Part shown: positions 59,582-64,000 of the stretch, piece by piece
Numbering within the stretch: position 1 is the stretch's first letter
How the letters are laid out: every line of letters begins with the position of its first letter
From: Thalassococcus halodurans
Lineage (GTDB): Bacteria > Pseudomonadota > Alphaproteobacteria > Rhodobacterales > Rhodobacteraceae
Direction: 5' to 3'
Assembly: GCF_900108225.1 (NCBI RefSeq)
Contig: NZ_FNUZ01000001.1
Location: 744,001 to 808,000 of the forward strand
Length of the DNA: 64,000 nt
The notes under the pieces: generated by a model
The model's database searches: none
Told to the model about the DNA's origin: nothing
Seen by the model: only the letters and a program-made list of their open reading frames with translations
Translations under genes and position numbers: made by a program

Positions 59582-60076
59582 ATGTACCGACTGAAGACAA
59601 TTCTTGCCCTTGTGTGCTTTGCAACGGCGACTTCCTCGGTATTCGGCGTGGTGAACAGTCAGTTCATCTATGCTGTTGGGCCTTCTTTCTTTGACGAATT
59701 CGTATTCGAGAAATACGCAATTCCTGAGCACTGGAACGAATACCTCAGGGTCTCGGTTGCAGGTTTCCAAGCGGCTTGGTGGATGGGTCCGCTTCTCTCC
59801 ATTCCTGTCTTTGTGATCGGCTTTGCCCTGATCGAAAACCAGCGCCGGCTTTTTTCCGCTGGCTGGCGCGCAATCGCTTTGGCTTTCTTCATTGCATTGA
59901 CGGGCAGCCTGTTTGGCTATCTTCTGGCTTATGCGGTTGTTCCCGACGATCTGGTCGCGCGCGAGAAGGGCTATTTGTACGCCTCGACGATGTGGACAGC
60001 CGTTTACTGGAGCGGCGCAGTGTCGCTTCCGGTGGCATTATGGCTGATGTTTCTGGAAGGGAACCCGGCCGACTGA
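59582..60076 (+). CDS. Small integral membrane protein, about four helices, unknown family
   Basis: The start at ATG 59582 gives 164 residues with an N-terminal helix (TILALVCFATATSSVFGVV), a soluble insert of about 40 residues (SFFDEFVFEKYAIPEHWNEY), and three more helices (WWMGPLLSIPVFVIGFALIE; AIALAFFIALTGSLFGYLLA; YWSGAVSLPVALWLMF). No motif of a known enzyme or transporter is recognised. A conserved-looking EKGYLYASTMWTAVYWSG precedes the last helix. It is followed by an SDR gene after 21 bases and may share its transcript. Confidence 0.65.
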   Translation: MYRLKTILALVCFATATSSVFGVVNSQFIYAVGPSFFDEFVFEKYAIPEHWNEYLRVSVAGFQAAWWMGPLLSIPVFVIGFALIENQRRLFSAGWRAIALAFFIALTGSLFGYLLAYAVVPDDLVAREKGYLYASTMWTAVYWSGAVSLPVALWLMFLEGNPAD

Positions 60077-60097
60077 CAGACCAAACGGGAGGGGTCT

Positions 60098-60838
60098 ATG
60101 AAGCTGGCAGGGAAAAAAGCGATCGTCACAGGCGGCGGATCCGGGTTCGGCGCAGGGATCGTAAAACGGTTTCTGGAAGAAGGCGCGCAGGTGCTTGTGG
60201 CCGATATCAATCTGGATGCGGCCAAAACCATCGCTGACAACGATCAGGCCATCGCCTGCCATGTGGATGTGTCCAAAGGCGACAGCGTCAATGCGATGAT
60301 CGCCACGGCCATGTCCGATCTGGGCGGCGTCGATATCCTGATCAACAACGCGGGCATCACCCATCTTCCCGCCCCCATGGAAGAGGTCAGCGAGGACGAT
60401 TTCGACCGCGTCTTTGCGGTGAATTGCAAATCCGTCTACCTTACCGCCCGCGCCTTGGTCCCGCATTTCAAAGCCGCCAGTGCTGGCTGCATTCTGAACA
60501 TCGCCTCGACCGCTGGCGTGTCCCCCCGCCCGCGTCTGAACTGGTACAACGCATCGAAAGGCTGGATGATCACAGCCACCCGCGCCATGGCGGTGGAACT
60601 GGCCCCCATGGGCATCCGCGTGAACGCGCTGAACCCTGTGGCGGGCGAAACGCCGTTGCTGTCCAGCTTCATGGGCGAAGACACCCCCGAGATGCGCGCC
60701 AAATTCCTGTCGACCATCCCCTTGGGCCGCTTTTCCACCCCCAACGATCTGGCGGCGGCGGCGACGTTTCTATGCTCAGAAGATGCCTCGATGATCACTG
60801 GTGTCTGTATGGAGGTCGATGGTGGCCGCTGCATCTAA
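60098..60838 (+). CDS. Short-chain dehydrogenase/reductase (SDR)
   Basis: The 246-residue classical SDR has the cofactor motif TGGGSGFGAGIVKRF, DINLDAAKTI (acidic residue after strand 2 suggests NAD preference), NNAGITH, the active-site serine region LNIASTAG and YNASK. Its substrate is unknown; glucose-1-dehydrogenase or 3-oxoacyl reductase-like names are usual. The start follows GGGAGGGG. The P1 peptidase gene overlaps its end by 20 bases. Confidence 0.9.
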   Translation: MKLAGKKAIVTGGGSGFGAGIVKRFLEEGAQVLVADINLDAAKTIADNDQAIACHVDVSKGDSVNAMIATAMSDLGGVDILINNAGITHLPAPMEEVSEDDFDRVFAVNCKSVYLTARALVPHFKAASAGCILNIASTAGVSPRPRLNWYNASKGWMITATRAMAVELAPMGIRVNALNPVAGETPLLSSFMGEDTPEMRAKFLSTIPLGRFSTPNDLAAAATFLCSEDASMITGVCMEVDGGRCI

Positions 60839-61832
60839 GGCTGGGCCGCGCAATCTGATCACCGACGTCGCGGGCCTGTCTGTCGGCAACGCACAAGACG
60901 ATGGTCTGAAATCCGGCACGACGGTGCTGGTCTGTGATGAGCCCGCGGTTTGTTCCGTGTCCGTCATGGGCGGCGCACCGGGGACACGCGAAACCGATTT
61001 GTTGGAGCCTGACAAAACGGCCCCCGGCGTGGATGCTTTGGTTCTATCCGGCGGCAGCGCCTTTGGCCTTGCCGCAGCGCAGGGCGTAATGGATGCGCTT
61101 CATAAAGAGGGGCGCGGCTTTCCGGTTTTGTCGGCCCGCGTTCCGATTGTGCCCGCGGCGATCCTGTTTGATTTGCTGAATGGCGGCGGGAAAGACTGGG
61201 GCGACAACCCCTATCCTGCTTTAGGGGCACAGGCCCTTGCCGCTGCGTCAGATACGTTTGCTTTGGGCAGCGTCGGTGCAGGTACCGGCGCACAAACCGC
61301 GCAGGTCAAAGGCGGCTTGGGATCGGCATCGATGGTGGTCGATGGGATCACCGTAGGCGCCTTGGTCGCCGTGAACCCCATGGGTTGCGTCACGACGCCG
61401 TCCGGCCAACATTTCTGGGCCGCGCCTTTTGAAATCGGGGATGAGTTCGGCGGTCTGGGCAGCGAACCTACCCAAGGTCTGCAGGACCTGCAGCCAAGCG
61501 CCAAGTTCTCCGCCATGGCCGGTCTGGGCAACACCACCATCGCAATTGTCGCGACCGATGCGGTCATCACCAAAGCGCAGGCCAAACGGCTGGCGGTTGC
61601 GGCGCATGACGGGATGGCCCGCGCGATAGTCCCGTCGCACAGTCCGTTCGACGGCGATCTGGTGTTTGCCTTGGGTACCGGCAAAAAGGCGCTGGATACT
61701 CCGGATATACAGCTGGCCGCGCTCGGCCACGCCGGATCAGTCTGCCTTGCCCGCGCCATCGCCCGCGCGGTGTGGGAAGCGACGCCCGCCAAGGGCGACA
61801 CGCTACCCACATTCCGCGAAACGTTGGGCTAG
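60819..61832 (+). CDS. P1-family (DmpA/S58-like) peptidase
   Basis: ATG 60819 with GGAGGTCG immediately upstream is preferred over the ATG-like start 18 bases earlier. The 337 residues match P1 peptidases: NLITDVAGLSVGNAQD, GGAPGTRETDLL, LSGGSAFGLAAAQGVMDAL, a GLGNTTIAIVATDAVITK segment where the self-cleavage and N-terminal nucleophile (Thr) should lie, and DLVFALGTGKK. The family acts on peptides with D- or beta-amino acids after autoproteolysis. It overlaps the SDR gene by 20 bases, in a different frame. Confidence 0.88.
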   Translation: MVAAASKAGPRNLITDVAGLSVGNAQDDGLKSGTTVLVCDEPAVCSVSVMGGAPGTRETDLLEPDKTAPGVDALVLSGGSAFGLAAAQGVMDALHKEGRGFPVLSARVPIVPAAILFDLLNGGGKDWGDNPYPALGAQALAAASDTFALGSVGAGTGAQTAQVKGGLGSASMVVDGITVGALVAVNPMGCVTTPSGQHFWAAPFEIGDEFGGLGSEPTQGLQDLQPSAKFSAMAGLGNTTIAIVATDAVITKAQAKRLAVAAHDGMARAIVPSHSPFDGDLVFALGTGKKALDTPDIQLAALGHAGSVCLARAIARAVWEATPAKGDTLPTFRETLG

Positions 61833-61833
61833 A

Positions 61834-62625
61834 TCAGCGCAGCTTTGGTGGCTTGTCCGGATCCATCCCCGGCGCCGACGGTGCCACAGGCTGCGGCACC
61901 TGCGGTTCGGGCAGGTCAAAGCGCAACCCCACGCGTGCCAAAGATGCCGCCGCAGGATCGTCATCCTCCAAGAAAGCCACGTCCAGCGCGCCTGCCTCGA
62001 TGCCGGAAAACACCAGCGCTTCGTTGATGGCACGGGCCAGAGGCGCCTGGGCACCGGCACGGGCGCCCGTGATCCCGAGGATATGGCCGCGCGACCCGTC
62101 ATCATAGGTCACGCCCGCAAGATACGCCTTGCGCGCCAGACCGGTGGCGGTGCTGAGTTTCGTGTCCAGCGCCGTGATCAGGATTTCGGGTAGGCCTTGC
62201 GGCGCGCTGAATTCAGACGGGCGTGCCTCGGCCTCTTGCGGGCCTTCGGTCAGGGTTTCGGCCAACCAAGCGACACCTTCGGGCGGGATCAAATGCGACG
62301 ATGGCGCGACCTCAAGGTTCAGGCCAAGGCCAACCCCCTGCCCCGCCAAAACGCCCGCGATGACGCGGCCGGATAGGGCCGCATAGGGCGCGATCTTACC
62401 CACGAATTCGGCCAGCCGTTCTTCACGGTCGAATACCAGCACGAAACTCGCGTCGGTCAGTTCAAACACCTCGGGGTCCAGCACTTCGCCCTCGGCTTCT
62501 TTCTTCAACAGCAGAAACAGCTCTGAATCCGCCAGTCGTTCATAGAACCGCAAGCGCGCAGCGTCGTCTTGCGGCGCGGCCTCCATGGCGGCGAATGCAT
62601 CATCAAGGGGTGTCGTCTCGGCCAT
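61834..62625 (-). CDS. SseB-family protein
   Basis: The 263 residues resemble SseB (enhanced serine sensitivity) domain proteins: LDDAFAAMEAAPQDDAARLR, RLADSELFLLLKKEAEG, FVLVFDREERLAEFVG and a C-terminal half with SRGHILGITGARAGAQAPLA. The family's biochemical role is unclear. It starts 23 bases inside the upstream UDG-like gene's 3' end, so the two are probably co-transcribed. Convergent with the P1 peptidase gene, one base apart. Confidence 0.8.
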   Translation of the reverse strand: MAETTPLDDAFAAMEAAPQDDAARLRFYERLADSELFLLLKKEAEGEVLDPEVFELTDASFVLVFDREERLAEFVGKIAPYAALSGRVIAGVLAGQGVGLGLNLEVAPSSHLIPPEGVAWLAETLTEGPQEAEARPSEFSAPQGLPEILITALDTKLSTATGLARKAYLAGVTYDDGSRGHILGITGARAGAQAPLARAINEALVFSGIEAGALDVAFLEDDDPAAASLARVGLRFDLPEPQVPQPVAPSAPGMDPDKPPKLR

Positions 62626-63205
62626 TCAGAACCTCCTTCACGCGGGTCTGTAGAGCGGGCAGCGCATCGGTTTCGAACCACGGGTTTCGTTTCAACCATG
62701 CGGTATTCCGCCAGGACGGATGGGGCAAGGGCATCTTTTCCGGCATTTGGTCACGCCACGCGAAAACGCGGTCGGTCACAGGCTGTGTGCCACCCAAATG
62801 ATAGCGGTGCGCATAGCCGCCGACGATGACCTGAAATTGCAGATCGGTCAGGGTTTTGAACACCCGATCGTGCCATGTTTCGCCACAGATCGTCGGGGGC
62901 GGCAGATCGGCCCCTTTCGCGTCATAGCCCGGAAAACAGAACGCCATAGGCACGATGGCAATCACGTCCCGGTCATAAAACGTGGCGCGATCAATGCCCA
63001 ACCAGTCGCGCAACCTGTCGCCGGATCGGTCGTCAAAAGGCTTGCCGCTTTCATGCACCCGCAGCCCTGGCGCCTGCCCCGCGATCAGCAAACGCGCGGT
63101 CGGCCGGAACCACGCGACAGGGCGCGGGACGTGGCGCGATGCGGTCACGCGGAAGCGATCAGCGCACAAACGGCAAGTGGTGATTTGATGCAGCAGGTCA
63201 TCCAT
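62603..63205 (-). CDS. Uracil-DNA glycosylase-superfamily protein (COG1573-like)
   Basis: The start at ATG 63205 gives 200 residues that begin MDDLLHQITTCRLCADRF; the longer frame to 63292 would cross the promoter of the divergent arsR gene. UDG-fold motifs are GQAPGLRVHESGKPFDD with SGDRLRDWLGI, IVPMAFCFPGYD and LPHPSWRNT. The CRLC pair could be part of a metal site, but the other expected cysteines are less clear (ICGETW). It is the second UDG-type protein in the window, and activity on uracil is unproven. It overlaps the SseB gene by 23 bases. Confidence 0.82.
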   Translation of the reverse strand: MDDLLHQITTCRLCADRFRVTASRHVPRPVAWFRPTARLLIAGQAPGLRVHESGKPFDDRSGDRLRDWLGIDRATFYDRDVIAIVPMAFCFPGYDAKGADLPPPTICGETWHDRVFKTLTDLQFQVIVGGYAHRYHLGGTQPVTDRVFAWRDQMPEKMPLPHPSWRNTAWLKRNPWFETDALPALQTRVKEVLNGRDDTP

Positions 63206-63291
63206 GGGCCAAGATGTAGGGCATCCGCGCCCGAGCCAAAAGCCACGTTCATTTCGATAACTTTCAAAATAAATCTTGGCAGATGCCATCA

Positions 63292-63317
63292 TTTCGACAA
63301 TTCTAGAAATATCGAAT
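63292..63317. promoter_or_regulatory. ArsR-type operator (imperfect inverted repeat)
   Basis: TTCGACAATTCTAGAAATAT with TCGAA completes a near-perfect repeat: the left arm TTCGACAATTCTA matches the reverse complement of the right arm (TTCGATATTTCTA) at all but two positions. The centre lies 30 bases before the arsR start, and a further half-site TTCGATA lies near 63253, which could serve the divergent UDG-like gene. Confidence 0.75.
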
Positions 63318-63332
63318 CATCAGAGGTGATCC

Positions 63333-63671
63333 ATGACGCTGGCACATGACCCCGACATCGGGCTGGAAATCGCGGCTTCGACCTTTGCGGCGCTTGGGTC
63401 GGAACAACGCCTGAACGTGCTGCGCACCCTGGTGCGGGCGGGGCCTGAGGGGTTGTCGATTGGCATGTTGGGCGACCGGACGGGTGTGGCGGGATCAACC
63501 CTGACCCATCACCTGAAAATTCTGGCGCAGGCGGGGCTGGTCAAACAAACCCGTTCCGGCCGCAGCATTATCTGCGCCGCCGTCGCCTATGACGAGGTGC
63601 GCGCCTTATCCGAGTTCCTGCTGAAAGAATGCTGCGCCGATTGCGCAGACGGAGGCCACAGCCATGACTGA
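63333..63671 (+). CDS. ArsR-family metal/redox-responsive repressor
   Basis: The 112-residue winged-helix protein has the ArsR core LGSEQRLNVLRTLVRAGPEG, then SIGMLGDRTGVAGSTLTHHL (recognition helix) and KQTRSGRSIICAAVAYDEV (wing). Its C-terminus holds a cysteine cluster (KECCADCADGGHSHD) plus histidines that may bind metal. ArsR proteins repress their own operon until a metal or oxidant binds. An operator-like inverted repeat lies upstream, and a permease gene follows with an 8-base overlap, so they form one operon. Confidence 0.9.
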   Translation: MTLAHDPDIGLEIAASTFAALGSEQRLNVLRTLVRAGPEGLSIGMLGDRTGVAGSTLTHHLKILAQAGLVKQTRSGRSIICAAVAYDEVRALSEFLLKECCADCADGGHSHD

Positions 63672-64000
63672 TCTAACCGCCCAAATCGCCCGACTGCCCC
63701 GTCCGGGCAAGGCATGGATCGCGAGTCTGGGCTTGCTTTTGATCGTCGGCATTCTGGACCCATCTAACCTGTGGCCGACCGTCGAATTCGCCGCCGGCGC
63801 GATCTGGCATACCCTGCCGTTCATCCTGTTTGCCGTGCTGGCAGTGGCCTACCTGAAGGCAACAGGCTCGGAAACTTTGTTGGCCAAGGCCTTTGAGGGC
63901 CGCGAAACGCGCATGATCTTTATGGCGGCACTTCTAGGGGGCCTTTCACCCTTTTGCTCGTGCGAGGTTATCCCCTTTATCGCCGCCCTTCTGGCCGTCG
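63664..64000 (+). CDS. Permease of the DUF318/ArsP type (3' end outside window)
   Basis: The gene starts at ATG 63664 inside the arsR 3' end and is open to the window edge (112 codons visible). There are hydrophobic helices (IASLGLLLIVGILD; WHTLPFILFAVLAVAYL; MIFMAALLGGLS), and the motif GGLSPFCSCEVIPFIAALLA is close to the cysteine-containing motif of ArsP/SO_0444-type permeases. Such proteins export organoarsenicals or metals such as copper and zinc. The substrate cannot be decided from the part visible; the ArsR partner supports metal or metalloid efflux. Confidence 0.75.
   Translation, partial: MTDLTAQIARLPRPGKAWIASLGLLLIVGILDPSNLWPTVEFAAGAIWHTLPFILFAVLAVAYLKATGSETLLAKAFEGRETRMIFMAALLGGLSPFCSCEVIPFIAALLAV

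Overview
The window is a contiguous piece of an alphaproteobacterial chromosome. The best fit is the Rhodobacterales (marine roseobacter group). Pointers are the nusA-ylxR-infB order, an F1-ATPase operon (atpHAGDC) separate from F0, the moderately high GC content, the inositol cluster, the clustered assimilatory nitrate genes and the gloB-clpA neighbourhood. I saw no rRNA, tRNA, insertion sequence, prophage or CRISPR array. Coding density is very high, and most genes sit in tight operons with 1-20 base overlaps.

Layout. 1-4.6 kb: translation/transcription operon nusA (5' end cut by the window), ylxR-type RNA-binding protein and infB, closed by a bidirectional terminator. 4.65-5.25 kb: an AT-richer scar holding two headless gene tails, each with its own terminator, and one small zinc-ribbon/membrane gene. 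5.25-11.2 kb: a divergent myo-inositol catabolic cluster (two Gfo/Idh/MocA dehydrogenases and an IolE-like protein on the minus strand; IolC, IolB and an IolJ-like aldolase on the plus strand) around a perfect LacI-type palindrome; iolD and iolA are not here. 11.2-19 kb: YqgE, a DsbD N-domain-like secreted protein, an RND efflux pump with its adaptor, MoaB and a uracil-DNA glycosylase that has lost most of its iron-sulfur ligands. 19-25.1 kb: pyrB, an unknown membrane-anchored protein, a dihydroorotase homologue with a missing active site, plsY, two small enzymes and prs.

25.7-40.1 kb is the nitrate assimilation regulon: nasT-nasS, a leader RNA with ANTAR-type hexaloop hairpins and a strong terminator, nrtA, nrtB, a fused double-ABC ATPase, a haemoglobin, nirB, nirD, nasA, a TrpD-like protein and cysG. 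Uptake, reduction of nitrate to nitrite to ammonium, and synthesis of sirohaem (the NirB cofactor) are thus encoded together. NasS/NasT most likely control the whole block by antitermination in the leader.

40.2-45.2 kb: atpHAGDC on the minus strand. 45.5-56.8 kb: methyltransferase, gloB, clpA, an M23 peptidase, a MotA/MotB-like pair with a very long coiled coil, ChaC, a DUF2125-like protein and an M20 peptidase. 56.8-57.4 kb: an orphan Hint (intein-like) protein with degenerate splicing residues. 57.6-63.2 kb: panB-panC, a small membrane protein, an SDR and a P1 peptidase, SseB and a second UDG-superfamily protein. 63.3-64 kb: an ArsR repressor with a clear inverted-repeat operator and the start of a metal-permease gene that runs off the window.

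Most promising for new biology are the degenerate Hint protein, the non-catalytic dihydroorotase with its unknown partner between pyrB and pyrC, the NasT leader RNA and the MotAB-like coiled-coil pair. Names of families come from remembered sequence motifs, not from any search.
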